DNA of 64,000 nucleotides from Streptomyces sclerotialus (GCF_040907265.1 NZ_JBFOHP010000002.1:5518001-5582000); one strand, 5' to 3'; counted from the stretch's first letter, positions 1-10,900 are shown. Numbers and translations: made by a program. The notes: generated by a model from the letters alone, not told the origin.

Positions 1-1
1 C

Positions 2-478
2 GACTGGCTGTGCGCGGTCTTCGACACCTGGTGGGACGGCGGCCCGGGACAGCCGCGCGTCCGGCTCTTCGAGGAGTGCCTGGCCCTGCTGATGGGCGCC
101 CCGGCCGGCGGCGAGTCACTGGGCCTGGCCCCGTTCACCGCCGTCGTCGTGGAGACCGACGGCAGCATCGAGCAGGTGGACTCCCTGAAGTCCGCCTACG
201 AGGGCGCCGCCGCCACCGGCCTGGACGTCTTCCGGCACTCCTTCGACGAAGCGCTCGCGCACCCCGGGATCGCCGCCCGGCACGCGGGCGCCGCGGCCCT
301 CGCCCCCGTCTGCCGCGCCTGCCCGCTGGTACGGGTGTGCGGCGGCGGCCAGTACGCGCACCGCTACCGGCACGGCAGCGGCTTCACCAACCCCTCGGTG
401 TACTGCGCCGACCTCCAGCGCCTGATCCGGCACGCCGCCGGACGGCTGGCCGGCGCGACGCGGGGGCCCGCGCGATGA
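2..478 (+). CDS. fxsB: FxsB-type radical SAM/SPASM peptide maturase, C-terminal part (5' end outside window)
   Basis: The frame is open from the first bases and ends at TGA 476-478, so only about 158 C-terminal residues are present and the radical SAM core lies upstream. The visible part carries a SPASM-type iron-sulfur motif: the cysteine cluster VCRACPLVRVCGGG is followed by a YAHRYR segment and a late Cys in PSVYCADL. This pattern is typical of FxsB, the radical SAM maturase of FxSxx-COOH peptide systems, which cross-links residues near the precursor C-terminus. The assignment is supported by the neighbours: a HEXXH protein overlapping by ATGA and two FxsT-type proteins. The precursor FxsA is not in the window. 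Family confidence is good; the exact substrate is unknown. Confidence 0.82.
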   Translation, partial: DWLCAVFDTWWDGGPGQPRVRLFEECLALLMGAPAGGESLGLAPFTAVVVETDGSIEQVDSLKSAYEGAAATGLDVFRHSFDEALAHPGIAARHAGAAALAPVCRACPLVRVCGGGQYAHRYRHGSGFTNPSVYCADLQRLIRHAAGRLAGATRGPAR

Positions 479-1866
479 GCAGCCGGATCCCCCTGGACCT
501 GCTGCGTGAGCTGGGGCGGTCCGAAGGCGGTGCCGAGGCGCTGCGGCTGCTCGTCGACGACCAGCGCGTACGGCGGCTGCTGGCGCTGCGCGCACTGCTG
601 GACGCGGTGGACACCGCCCGCGCCCCCAGCGTGCCGCGGCGCGCGGCGGCACGCGTCGCCGAGCACTGGGCGCTCCTCGAAGCCGCCGACCACGCCGCCC
701 GGGACACCACCCGCCAGGTGCTGTACTACCCGCTGCTCGGCCCCTGGGTACGGCGCGCGCTGCGCGGTCTCGCCGCCGCCGTCCCGCCGCCGCACCTCCT
801 CCCCGACCTGGAACACCTCGGGGCCGTCGCCGCCGCCGCTGCCGCCCGCGCCGGGCTGCCGTTCACGCTCCGGCTGCGCGCCCCCGACGGCACGCTCGCG
901 CTGCCCACCCTCGGCGCGTACACCCTGCCCGGCACCAGGCGCCAGGGCCCGCCGCGCGACGTGGAGATCACCTGCCGGAACGGGGCGCTGACCCTCCGCC
1001 CCGCCGCGGGCCGGCCCGCCGTGCTGCTCCACCGGCCGGACGGTACCTGGGAGTCGGCCGACCCCGCGTGGCGGCCGCTGCGCCGGCTCACCGGCGGGCC
1101 ACGCGCCGTACTCCTGGACGACCTCGACCCCTTCCGTACCGCCGACAGCGGCCTGGAGCGGCACGGGCTCAAACCCGCCGAGCGGCTCACCACCGCCGAC
1201 CGGGCGGGCTGGCAGGCGGCCTGGGCCGGGGCCTGGCCGCTGCTGGAGCGCGGCGGCCCCACGCGCGCCCTGGAGGCGGAGATCCTGCTGGACTGCATCG
1301 TGCCGCTCGCGCCACCGCCGCAGGCCGGGCCGCACGCCGCGGGCCCCGCGCACTGCAGCGGCACCCGCCGCGAGGCGTTCGGCGCGGTGCTCAGCTCCGC
1401 GCCGCAGACCCCCGCCTTCCTCGCCGCGACGCTCGTCCACGAGCTCCAGCACGCCAAACTGTCCGCGCTCACCGAGCTGACCCCGCTGCACCACGACACC
1501 GGCACCACCCGGCACTGGGCGCCCTGGCGGCCCGACCCGCGTCCCTTCGACGGGCTGCTCCAGGGCACGTACTCGCACCTCGCGCTCGCCGACTACTGGC
1601 AGCGCTTCGCGCTGACCGCCGAGAACGCGCTGGAGCGCCACACCGCCTGGGCCGAGCACTCCCGCTGCCGGGAACAGGTCGGCGCCGCGCTGCCCACGCT
1701 GCTCGGCTCGCGCGCCCTCACCCCGGCCGGCCGCGTGCTGACCGGCGCGATGGCCGACCGGCTCACCCGATTGCGGGAACGGCCGCCCCCGGAGGGCTAC
1801 ATGGCCCGCGCGAGCGCCTACGTGGAGACCTCACGGACGATGTGGCGGCGTCAGCACGCGCGATGA
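475..1866 (+). CDS. HEXXH motif-containing putative peptide modification protein of the Fxs system
   Basis: A 463-residue protein whose ATG overlaps the stop of the upstream maturase gene (ATGA), implying translational coupling. The zinc- or iron-binding signature HELQH sits near residue 322 within LVHELQHAKLSA, the only obvious active-site motif. HEXXH proteins accompany radical SAM/SPASM maturases in several actinobacterial RiPP-like systems. Some members of this family are now described as 2-oxoglutarate-dependent peptide beta-hydroxylases rather than peptidases. Location and motif support a role in modifying the same FxS precursor. No signal peptide or membrane segment is visible, so it should act in the cytoplasm. 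Confidence 0.8.
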   Translation: MSSRIPLDLLRELGRSEGGAEALRLLVDDQRVRRLLALRALLDAVDTARAPSVPRRAAARVAEHWALLEAADHAARDTTRQVLYYPLLGPWVRRALRGLAAAVPPPHLLPDLEHLGAVAAAAAARAGLPFTLRLRAPDGTLALPTLGAYTLPGTRRQGPPRDVEITCRNGALTLRPAAGRPAVLLHRPDGTWESADPAWRPLRRLTGGPRAVLLDDLDPFRTADSGLERHGLKPAERLTTADRAGWQAAWAGAWPLLERGGPTRALEAEILLDCIVPLAPPPQAGPHAAGPAHCSGTRREAFGAVLSSAPQTPAFLAATLVHELQHAKLSALTELTPLHHDTGTTRHWAPWRPDPRPFDGLLQGTYSHLALADYWQRFALTAENALERHTAWAEHSRCREQVGAALPTLLGSRALTPAGRVLTGAMADRLTRLRERPPPEGYMARASAYVETSRTMWRRQHAR

Positions 1867-1966
1867 CCGCCGACGACCGGTTCGCCGGTGTATGTTCCCC
1901 CCAAGGGCAGCTCTGACGGTCCTTGCCCGGCCGTTCGTTCGTACGCAAGACGAGGGAGTCGTTCGA

Positions 1967-4963
1967 ATGCCCGCAGCGCGCAGGACCATCTCGCACGGAG
2001 GCCGGCCACCCGTCACGATCAGCTTCGCCGGCTTCAACCGCGCCTGGGCCGCCTGGATCGGCGACCGGCTGGAACGCCACGGCATGCGGGTCGCGTTCCA
2101 GCGCTGGGACCCCCGCGCCGGCACCCCGCTGGAGGACGCGCTGCGCGACCTCGCGCTCGCCGAGGGCACCGTCCTCATCGTGCTCAGCGACTGGTACATC
2201 CAGCTCGGCCCGCGCAGCCACGAGGAGTGGAACGCCGCGCTGCGCACGGTCGTCGCCGAGCGCCAGGACAAGTTCGCCGCGGTCTCCGTCACCACCAACG
2301 CGCTGCCCACCGCCACCGCCGTCTTCGGCGCCGCCGAACTGGCCGACGTCGGCGCGCGCGAGGCCGAGCGCCGGCTGCTGGCCCGGCTCGGCATCGAGGC
2401 CGACCCGCACGCCGACCCGGAGGAGGACGGCGAGGGCCCCCGCTACCCCCAGGAGCAGCCGCGCGTCTGGGGCGGCGTACCGCGCCGCAACACCCGCTTC
2501 ACCGGCCGCGAGAACCTCCTCGCCGACGTCTACCACCGCCTCCAGCAGGCCGAGCGCGGCGCCGCCGTCTGCACGCTGTACGGCATGTCCGGCGTCGGCA
2601 AGACCCAGCTCGCCACCGAGTACGTCTACCGCTTCGGCTCCGAGTACGACGTGGTCTGGTGGGTCTCGGCGGGCGAGCGCACCCCCATGCGGCAGCGGCT
2701 GGCCGAACTGGCCCCCGCCCTGGGCCTCACGACCGGCCAGGAGTACGGCGAGCGGCTGCGCGCCGTCCGCGACGCGCTCCGCCGCGGCGAGCCGTACCAC
2801 CGCTGGCTGCTCGTCCTGGACGGCGCCGACCAGCCCGAACACGTCGCCGACATGCTGCCCTCCGGGCCCGGCCACGTCCTGCTCACCTCGCAGAACCGCG
2901 AATGGGGCGAGCACAACAGCATGATGTTCGAAGTCCCCGTCTACACCCGCGAGGAGTCCATCGCCTTCGTCCGCCGCCGCGCCCCGCGCCTGGACCGCGA
3001 GGAGGCCGGCCGGCTGGCCGACGCGCTGGAGGACCTGCCGCTGCTGCTCGACCAGACCGCCGGCTGGCTCAGCGACTCCACGATGTCCGTCGACGAGTAC
3101 ATCGACCTGCTGGGCAGCGGCGTCGACGCCGAGGTCGTCCGGGTCGCCCACGACTTCCCGATGACCTACCAGACCTCCTGGTCGATACTGCAGAACCGCC
3201 TCAGCGAGGCCGTGCCCGCCTCCGTCGACCTGCTGCGGCTGTGCTCCTTCTTCCAGCCCGCCGCCATCCCCGTACGCCTCCTCCGCGAGCTCCCGCCCGG
3301 CGACCTGCCCGAAGAGCTCACCGGGCTGATGAACGACCCCCTGCTGTGGAACCAGGCCATCAGCAAGCTCCTCCAGTACTCCGTCGTCCGCATCGAGTCC
3401 CACGACGTCACCGCCGACGACGCCTCACCCGGCGGCGAGATCCTCTACATGCACCGCATGGTCCACCAGACCGTCCGCGCCCTGATGCCGGACCGGCAGC
3501 GGGAGGAGTACAGCCGGGTCGCCCAGCGCGCGCTGGCCGCCGCCGACCCGCTGCGCCCCACCGACACCCGGCTCTGGCCGCGCTTCGCCGAACTCGCCCA
3601 GCACCTCAAGGCCGCCGACGTCCTGGTGAGCCAGGACCCCGACGTCCAGAACCTGGTCCTGAACGTCCTGCGCTACATGTACCTCTCCGGCGAGTACCGC
3701 GCCGGGCTCAAGCTCGCCGAACGGGCCCTCGCCGCCTGGCGGGAGATGCTCGGCGACACCCACCCGCGGATCTGGGACCTCAGCTACCACTACGCCAACC
3801 TGCTCCGCGCCACCGGCGACTACGCCGCCTGCGAAGCGCTGGACCGCATCGTCCTGGACCACCTGCGCGACACCCAGGGGCCACGCGACCTGGACACCCT
3901 GCGCGCCGCCAACGGGCTCGCCGCCGACCTGCGCGGCCTCGCCCGCTACGAAGAGGCACTGGAGCTGTCCACCCAGGTCCTCCAGGGCTACACCGAACTG
4001 GTCGGCGAACAGGACTCGCGCACCCTCAACGCACAGAACAACCTCGCCGTCTCGCTCCGCCTCCTCGGCCGCTACACCGAGTCCCTGGCGCTGAACCGCC
4101 GCACCCTGGAGGCCCGCCGCGAGCTGCTGCGCCCGCGCCACAACTGGTCCCTCTTCTCCGAGATCCACGTCGCCACCGACCTGCGGCTGCTCGGCCGGTA
4201 CGCCGAGGCGACCTCGGTGCAGGAGCACAGCGCCCGGGTGCACCGCATCGTGATGGGCAACGACAACCCCCAGACGCTGCGCGCCGAGCACAACCTCGGG
4301 CTCTGTTACTACCGTTCCGGCGACCGCGGCAAGGCCGGCCGGCTGCTGGGCCGGGTCCTGGAGCGCTGCGAACGGGTGCTGGGCGAGGCCGACCCGCTCA
4401 CCCTGATGGTCGGCGTCAGCTACTCCTGCTTCGCCCGCGAGCACGGCAGCCTGGACCAGGCCCGGGACATCGGCGAGCAGGTCACCGAGCGGTACCGCTT
4501 CCAGCTGGGCGCGGCCCACCCGTACGCGATCGGCGCGCAGGCCAACCACGCGCTGGTGCTGCGCGCCGCGGGCGAGCGGCAGCAGGCCCTGCTGCTGACG
4601 GAGGAGGCGCTGGACGGGATGCGCCGGGCCGTCGGCCCCGACCACCCCTGGACGCTGGGGTGCGCGCTGAACGCCGCCGCAGCGCGCAACTTCGCCGGCG
4701 ACCCGGAGAGCGCGGCGGAGCTCGGCCGGGACACCGTCGCCCGGGCCACCGCCACCCTCGGCCTGCGCCACCCGCTGACCCTCTCCAGCCAGGTCGCGCT
4801 CGCCGCGGACCTGCGCGGCCTGCGCAAACGCCAGGAGGCCGACAAGCTGGAGGACGAGGCGCTGACCGCCCTGAGCACGGTACTGGGCCCGCAGCACGTC
4901 CACACCGTCTCCGCCCGCGCCCGCACCCGGCCCTACTGGGACTTCGAACCGCAGACCACCTGA
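1967..4963 (+). CDS. fxsT: TIR-like/NB-ARC/TPR protein of the FxSxx-COOH system (first copy)
   Basis: A 998-residue STAND-type protein. Residues about 14-130 form a TIR-like domain (ISFAGFNRAWA start, RWDPRAG, VLSDWYI). The NB-ARC ATPase follows, with P-loop GMSGVGKTQ near residue 206 and a Walker B stretch RWLLVLDGAD near 280. The C-terminal half, from about 560, is a series of tetratricopeptide repeats rich in AxNLA and GxHPxT segments. The start at ATG 1967 is chosen because a GAGGGAG ribosome site lies 6-7 bases upstream; an earlier in-frame ATG at 1892 has no such site. It follows the HEXXH gene by 100 bases and is 45-50 percent or more similar by eye to the next gene. FxsT-class proteins are standard members of Fxs loci; their trigger is unknown. 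Confidence 0.85.
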   Translation: MPAARRTISHGGRPPVTISFAGFNRAWAAWIGDRLERHGMRVAFQRWDPRAGTPLEDALRDLALAEGTVLIVLSDWYIQLGPRSHEEWNAALRTVVAERQDKFAAVSVTTNALPTATAVFGAAELADVGAREAERRLLARLGIEADPHADPEEDGEGPRYPQEQPRVWGGVPRRNTRFTGRENLLADVYHRLQQAERGAAVCTLYGMSGVGKTQLATEYVYRFGSEYDVVWWVSAGERTPMRQRLAELAPALGLTTGQEYGERLRAVRDALRRGEPYHRWLLVLDGADQPEHVADMLPSGPGHVLLTSQNREWGEHNSMMFEVPVYTREESIAFVRRRAPRLDREEAGRLADALEDLPLLLDQTAGWLSDSTMSVDEYIDLLGSGVDAEVVRVAHDFPMTYQTSWSILQNRLSEAVPASVDLLRLCSFFQPAAIPVRLLRELPPGDLPEELTGLMNDPLLWNQAISKLLQYSVVRIESHDVTADDASPGGEILYMHRMVHQTVRALMPDRQREEYSRVAQRALAAADPLRPTDTRLWPRFAELAQHLKAADVLVSQDPDVQNLVLNVLRYMYLSGEYRAGLKLAERALAAWREMLGDTHPRIWDLSYHYANLLRATGDYAACEALDRIVLDHLRDTQGPRDLDTLRAANGLAADLRGLARYEEALELSTQVLQGYTELVGEQDSRTLNAQNNLAVSLRLLGRYTESLALNRRTLEARRELLRPRHNWSLFSEIHVATDLRLLGRYAEATSVQEHSARVHRIVMGNDNPQTLRAEHNLGLCYYRSGDRGKAGRLLGRVLERCERVLGEADPLTLMVGVSYSCFAREHGSLDQARDIGEQVTERYRFQLGAAHPYAIGAQANHALVLRAAGERQQALLLTEEALDGMRRAVGPDHPWTLGCALNAAAARNFAGDPESAAELGRDTVARATATLGLRHPLTLSSQVALAADLRGLRKRQEADKLEDEALTALSTVLGPQHVHTVSARARTRPYWDFEPQTT

Positions 4964-5091
4964 GAGCCCGCGTCCTCACCCCGGCCGGGCGCCCGCGCAC
5001 TCGGCCGGAATCCGCTCGCGGCGGCCGGGCACTGTGGGATACGGAAGAACCGGGCCGTACCGACGGTCCCTTCACAGGAGAGCAGGACCGT

Positions 5092-7881
5092 ATGGGGCAG
5101 CCGGCGGAGTCGACGTTCCCGCAGCGGCCGACGGGCGCCACCGCCCGGGTCCCGCGGCCCGCCCGGCCGGTGCGCCCGGGGCCGCCGCCCGGCCCGCGGA
5201 TCACCGTCAGCGTCGCCGGGGACAGCCGTGCCTGGGGCGACTGGATCGCCGACCGCCTCGAACGCCACGGGCTGCGCGCCCCGCTGCACCATTGGGACCC
5301 GCCCGCCGCCATGGAACTGCGGTCCGCGCTCGCCGGCCTCACCCTCTCCGGCGGCCGGATACTCCTCGTCTTCAGCGCCGGCTACTTCCAGCCGGGCGTC
5401 CGCACCGGCCAGGAATGGGACACCGCGCTCGCCGCCGTCACCGCGGCCCACCCCGGCCGCTTCACCGCCGTCTCCGTCACCGACCCCGGCAACCTCCCGG
5501 CCGGCGCCGCTGCGCTCGGCCCCGCCCAGCTCACCGAGGCCGGCGCGCACCACGCCGAACGCCTCCTGCTGCGCCGCCTCGGCCTCCCGGACACCCCGGC
5601 ACCCGGCACCGGCGGCCCGCGCTTCCCGCTGGACGCCCCCGCCGTCTGGGGCGGCGTGCCGCGCCGCAACCCGCGCTTCACCGGCCGCGCCGCGCTCCTC
5701 GCCCTCATCCACCGCCGCCTGGAGCGCTCCGTACGCGGCGCCGCCGTCTGCACCCTGCTGGGCATGGCGGGCGTCGGCAAGACCCAGCTGGCCGCCGAGT
5801 ACGTGCACCGTTTCGCGACCGAGTACGACGTGGTGTGGTGGGTCAACGCGAGCGACGGCGACCGGGCCCGGCGCAAGATGGCGGCGCTCGCCCCCGAACT
5901 GGGGCTGCGCACCCGCCCGGAGGAGCGGCTGGGCGCCGTCGTCGACGCGCTGCGCCGCGGCGAGCCGTACCGCCGCTGGCTGCTCGTCCTGGACGGCGCC
6001 GACGACCCGGCGGACGTGGCGGCGCTGCTGCCCAGCGGCTCGGGCCACGTCGTGATCACCTCCCGCAACCGCTCCTGGGACACCTACAACACCCTCCTCC
6101 TCCCGGTCCCCGTCTTCGACCGCCCGGAGAGCGTCGCCTTCGTACGCCGCCGCGCCCCGCGCCTGGACGCGGCCGACGCCGGCCGGCTGGCCGCCGCGCT
6201 GGAGGATTTGCCGCTCCTCCTCGACCAGACGGCGGGCTGGCTCAACGACTCCGACATGAGCGTCGGCCACTACCTGCGCCTGCTGGAGGGCGGCATCGGG
6301 GACGCCCGTACGGTCGTCGCCGACGACTTCCCGATGACCTTCGCAGCGGCCTGGACCGCCCTGCTGGACCGCATCGCCGAGACCGCGCCGGACGCCGCCG
6401 AGCTGCTGCGGCTGTGCGCCGTCCTCGCGCCCGGCACCGTACCGGTCGCCCTGCTCGGCCGGATCCGCGGCGACTTCGCCCCGGTGACCGGCGAACCGCG
6501 GCGGCTCCAGGACGCCCTGCGGCTGCTCGCCCGCTACTCCGTCGTGGACGCGACGGAGACCGCGGACGGCACCGAGGTGGAGAGCGTCCACCTGCACCGC
6601 ATGGTCCGCCTCCTGGTCCGCGAGGGCATCCCGGCCCAGGAGCGGGAGCGGTACGCCCGTGCCGTACGCGCCGGGCTCGCCGCCGCCGACCCCGGCCGCC
6701 CCGACGAACCCGCCCACTGGCCCGCGTACGCCACGCTGCTGCCGCATCTGCTGCCCGCCGGCGCGCTGGACGCCGACCCCGCGGAGACCGCGGGACCGGT
6801 ACTGAACTGCCTGCGCTACGCCTACCTCACCGGCGCCCAGGACACCGGCCTGGCCCTCGCCCGGCGCGCGGACCACACCTGGCGGCAGCTGCTGCCCGAG
6901 GACCACCCACGCCGGCTGGACCTGCTCCACGAGCACGCCAACCTGCTGCGCGCCACCGGGCAGTACGCGGCCTGCGAGACGCTGGACCGGCCCGCGCTGG
7001 AGCGGCTGCTGGGCCGGCGCGGCACCCCGGACGCCGAGATCCTGCGGACCGCCGCCGGGCTCGCCGCCGACCTCCGCGGCCTCGCCCGCTTCCAGGAGGC
7101 GCTGGAACTCTCCCGGTACGTCCTGGACGGCAGCCGGCAGACCTTCGGCGAACGCGAGGCCCGCACCCTCGCCGCGCAGAACAACCTCGCGGTCTCCCTG
7201 CGGCTGCTCGGCGCCTACGACCAGGCCCTGGAACTGGACCTGCTCACCCTGCGGGCGCGCCGCCAGATCCTCCCGCCGGACCATCCCTGGACGCTCTACT
7301 CCGAGCTGCACTACGCCACGGGGCTGCGGCTCACCGGCCGCGTCGACATGGCGCTGGAGGTCCAGGAACGGAACGCGCGCGCTCACCACCGGCTCCTCGG
7401 CGCCGACCACCCCCAGACGCTGCGCGCCGCGCACGGCCTCGCCCTGTGCCGCCGGGGTGCGGGCCAGGGGGAGCGGGCCCGGCAGGGCATGGAGGCGCTG
7501 CTGGAGCGGTCGGTGCGGCTGCTGGGCCGCCGGGACCCGCTCACCTTGATGATCGCGGCCGGGTTCGGCTGCCTGGAGCGTGAGTCCGGCGATCCGGAAC
7601 GGGCCCTGGCCTCGGCCGAGCGTACCTACGCCGGCTACCGCGACCTGCTCGGTCCCACCCACCCGTACACCGTCGGCAGCGACGCCAACCACGCCCTGGC
7701 GCTGCTCGCGGCCGGCGACCGCGAGGCGGCCCTGGGCGCCCTCTCCCGCGCCCTGCCCGCCATGGAGATCGCCGTGGGCCCCGGCCACCCGTGGACCCTG
7801 GACCTGGCGCACAACACCCGTTCCACCGAGGCGGACCTGCCGCCGTACCAGCTGCGCGACTTCGAACCGCTGACGATCTGA
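5092..7881 (+). CDS. fxsT: TIR-like/NB-ARC/TPR protein of the FxSxx-COOH system (second copy)
   Basis: A 929-residue paralogue of the preceding gene with the same order: TIR-like domain (residues about 35-150), NB-ARC with P-loop GMAGVGKTQ near residue 224 and RWLLVLDGAD near 292, then TPRs to the C-terminus. The linker sequence between TIR and NB-ARC (VWGGVPRRNxRFTGR) is nearly identical in both copies, which indicates tandem duplication. The start at ATG 5092 follows an AGGAG site. The TIR segment has diverged: the first copy reads RAGTPLEDAL where this one reads PAAMELRSAL, so the two TIR domains may not have the same activity. The two genes are separated by 128 bases and are probably cotranscribed. 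A strong hairpin ends the unit. Confidence 0.85.
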   Translation: MGQPAESTFPQRPTGATARVPRPARPVRPGPPPGPRITVSVAGDSRAWGDWIADRLERHGLRAPLHHWDPPAAMELRSALAGLTLSGGRILLVFSAGYFQPGVRTGQEWDTALAAVTAAHPGRFTAVSVTDPGNLPAGAAALGPAQLTEAGAHHAERLLLRRLGLPDTPAPGTGGPRFPLDAPAVWGGVPRRNPRFTGRAALLALIHRRLERSVRGAAVCTLLGMAGVGKTQLAAEYVHRFATEYDVVWWVNASDGDRARRKMAALAPELGLRTRPEERLGAVVDALRRGEPYRRWLLVLDGADDPADVAALLPSGSGHVVITSRNRSWDTYNTLLLPVPVFDRPESVAFVRRRAPRLDAADAGRLAAALEDLPLLLDQTAGWLNDSDMSVGHYLRLLEGGIGDARTVVADDFPMTFAAAWTALLDRIAETAPDAAELLRLCAVLAPGTVPVALLGRIRGDFAPVTGEPRRLQDALRLLARYSVVDATETADGTEVESVHLHRMVRLLVREGIPAQERERYARAVRAGLAAADPGRPDEPAHWPAYATLLPHLLPAGALDADPAETAGPVLNCLRYAYLTGAQDTGLALARRADHTWRQLLPEDHPRRLDLLHEHANLLRATGQYAACETLDRPALERLLGRRGTPDAEILRTAAGLAADLRGLARFQEALELSRYVLDGSRQTFGEREARTLAAQNNLAVSLRLLGAYDQALELDLLTLRARRQILPPDHPWTLYSELHYATGLRLTGRVDMALEVQERNARAHHRLLGADHPQTLRAAHGLALCRRGAGQGERARQGMEALLERSVRLLGRRDPLTLMIAAGFGCLERESGDPERALASAERTYAGYRDLLGPTHPYTVGSDANHALALLAAGDREAALGALSRALPAMEIAVGPGHPWTLDLAHNTRSTEADLPPYQLRDFEPLTI

Positions 7882-7894
7882 CAGCTCGCACACG

Positions 7895-7938
7895 AAGGGC
7901 GGGGCCCCACCGAATCGCTTCGGTGGGGCCCCGCCCTT
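7895..7938. terminator. Strong bidirectional hairpin terminator
   Basis: A perfect 20-bp inverted repeat (7895-7914 and 7919-7938) with the tetraloop TCGC is flanked by A and T residues. It lies between the convergent ends of the Fxs operon and kgd, so it can stop transcription from both sides. Confidence 0.93.
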
Positions 7939-7961
7939 TCAGGTGCCGGGGAGCCGGTGGC

Positions 7962-10900
7962 TCAGGCGTCGAACGCCTCGGCGATGAGCTGGGCCTGCTC
8001 CGCCTGGTGGCGCTTGGCGGAGCCGACGGCCGGCGACGAGGAGTGCGGCCGCGAGATGCGGCGCAGCCGCTCGCCGTGCGGGATGTCGGCACCGACCGCC
8101 AGGTCCAGGTGGTCGATCAGGTTCAGGCCGAGGAACGGCCAGGCGCCCTGGTTGGCGGGCTCCTCCTGGACCCACAGGTACTTGCCGGCGTTCGGGAACT
8201 TGGCGATCTCCGCCTGGAGCTCCTTGCCGGGCAGCGGGTACAGCCGCTCGATGCGGAGGAGGGCGACGTCGTCGGCGCCGCGCTTCTCCCGCTCCGCCTC
8301 CAGGTCGTAGTAGACCTTGCCGGAGCAGAACATGACCTTCCGCACGGCGTTCGGGTCGACCGTGCTGTCGCCGATCACCGGGCGGAAGCCGCCGGTGGTG
8401 AACTCCTCCGTCTTCGACGCCGCGGCCTTCAGACGCAGCATCGACTTCGGGGTGAAGACGACCAGCGGCTTGTGGTGCGGGTTGTGCACCTGCCAGCGCA
8501 GCAGGTGGAAGTAGTTGGAGGGGAGCGTCGGCATCGCGACGGTCATGTTGTTCTGCGCGCACAGCTGCAGGAACCGCTCGATGCGGGCCGAGGAGTGGTC
8601 CGGGCCCTGGCCCTCGTAGCCGTGCGGCAGGAGCAGGGTGACGCCGGAGGTCTGGCCCCACTTCTGCTCGGCGGAGGAGATGAACTCGTCCACGACGGTC
8701 TGCGCGCCGTTGACGAAGTCACCGAACTGCGCCTCCCACATGACCAGCGCTTCCGGCCGGGCGAGGGAGTAGCCGTACTCGAAGCCCATCGCCGCGTACT
8801 CGCTGAGCAGCGAGTCGTAGACGTTGAAGCGGGCCTGGTCCTCGGAGAGGTACAGCAGCGGCGTGTAGTCGTTGCCGGTCTCGCGGTCGATGAGGACCGC
8901 GTGGCGCTGGCCGAAGGTGCCGCGGCGGGAGTCCTGGCCGGCGAGCCGGACCGGGGTGCCCTCCATGAGCAGCGAACCGATGGCCAGGGTCTCGCCCATG
9001 CCCCAGTCGATCGTGCCGTCCTCGACCATGGCCGCGCGGCGCTGCAGCTGGGGCAGCAGACGCGGGTGGACGGTGACCCGCTCGGGGATGTTGACCTGGG
9101 ACTCGGCGATCCGCTTGACGACCTCCTGGGAGACCGCGGTGTCCACGTGGACCGGGAACTCGGCCTGCGGCTGCGGCACCTCGGGCGCCGCCGGGGTCGT
9201 GGTGGCCTCGCGGACCTCCGTGAAGACCTTCTCCAGCTGGCCCTGGAAGTCCTGCAGCGCCTGCTCGGCCTCCTCCAGCGTGATGTCGCCGCGACCGATG
9301 AGGGACTCGGTGTAGAGCTTGCGCACCGAGCGCTTCTTGTCGATCAGGTCGTACATCAGCGGCTGGGTGAAGGCCGGGTTGTCCGACTCGTTGTGGCCGC
9401 GGCGGCGGTAGCAGATCAGGTCGATGACGACGTCCTTGTTGAACGCCTGGCGGAACTCGAAGGCCAGACGCGCGACGCGCACCACGGCCTCCGGGTCGTC
9501 ACCGTTCACGTGGAAGATCGGCGCCTCGATCATGCGGGCCACGTCGGTGGCGTACATGGAGGAGCGGGCCGACTCCGGCGCGGCGGTGAAGCCGACCTGG
9601 TTGTTGATGACGATGTGGACCGTGCCGCCGGTGCGGTAGCCGCGCAGCTGCGACATGTTCAGCGTCTCGGCGACCACGCCCTGGCCGGCGAACGCGGCGT
9701 CACCGTGCAGCTGGACGGGGAGGACGGTGAAGTCCGTGCCGCCCTTGCCGATGATGTCCTGCTTGGCGCGGGCGACACCCTCGACGACCGGGTCGACGGC
9801 CTCCAGGTGGGAGGGGTTGGCGGTGAGCGAGACCTTGATCTGCTCGCCGTCCAGGCCGGTGAAGGTGCCCTCGGCGCCCAGGTGGTACTTCACGTCGCCG
9901 GAGCCGTGCATCGACTTCGGGTCGAGGTTGCCCTCGAACTCCCGGAAGATCTGCGCGTAGGACTTGCCGACGATGTTGGCGAGGACGTTCAGCCGGCCGC
10001 GGTGGGCCATGCCGATGACGACCTCGTCCAGCCGGGACTCGGCGGCGGAGTCGATGACCGCGTCCAGCATCGGGATGACGGACTCGCCGCCCTCCAGCGA
10101 GAAGCGCTTCTGGCCGACGTACTTCGTCTGCAGGAAGGTCTCGAAGGCCTCGGCGGAGTTCAGGCGGCGCAGGATGCGCAGCTGCTCGTCGCGCTCCGGC
10201 GGGGTGTGCGGGCGCTCCAGGCGGTCCTGCAGCCACTTGCGCTGCTTGGGGTCCTGGATGTGCATGTACTCGATGCCGGTGGTGCGGCAGTACGAGTCGC
10301 GCAGCACGCCGAGGATGTCGCGGAGCTTCATCATCGACTTGCCGGAGAAGCCGCCGACCGCGAACTCCCGCTCCAGGTCCCACAGGGTGAGGCCGTGCTC
10401 GGTGATGTCCAGGTCGGCGTGCTTGCGCTGCTTGTACTCCAGCGGGTCGGTGTCGGCCATGACGTGGCCGCGCACCCGGTACGCGTGGATCAGGTCGAAG
10501 ACCCGGGCCGCCTTGGACACGTCGTCGTCGTGGCTGACGTCGATGTCCTTCAGCCAGCGGACCGGCTCGTACGGAATCCGCAGCGACTTGAAGATGTCGT
10601 CGAAGAAGTCGTTCTCGCCGAGCAGCAGCTGGCTCATGATGCGCAGGAACTCGCCGGAGGCGGCACCCTGGATCACGCGGTGGTCGTACGTGCTGGTCAG
10701 CGTCATGACCTTGGAGATGCCCAGCTTGTTCAGGGTGTCCTGGGAGGTGCCCTGGAACTCGGCCGGGTAGTCCATCGCGCCGACGCCGACGATGAGGCCC
10801 TGGCCGGGCATCAGGCGCGGCACGGAGTGCACGGTGCCGATGCCGCCGGGGTTGGTCAGCGACGCGGTGACGCCGGTGAAGTCCTCCATCGTCAGCTTGC

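Noticed and set aside
1888..5091. Upstream extension of the second FxsT-type gene through the first copy in another frame, as one giant protein
   Set aside because: The frame is open but overlaps the first FxsT gene throughout and reads as Arg/Pro-rich nonsense. A ribosome site and conserved domain start at 5092.
4933..7893. A 986-codon open frame antisense to the second TIR/NB-ARC/TPR gene
   Set aside because: Its translation is Gly/Ala/Arg/Val-rich without any domain, a normal artefact of high-GC codon bias; the sense strand encodes a clear NB-ARC protein.
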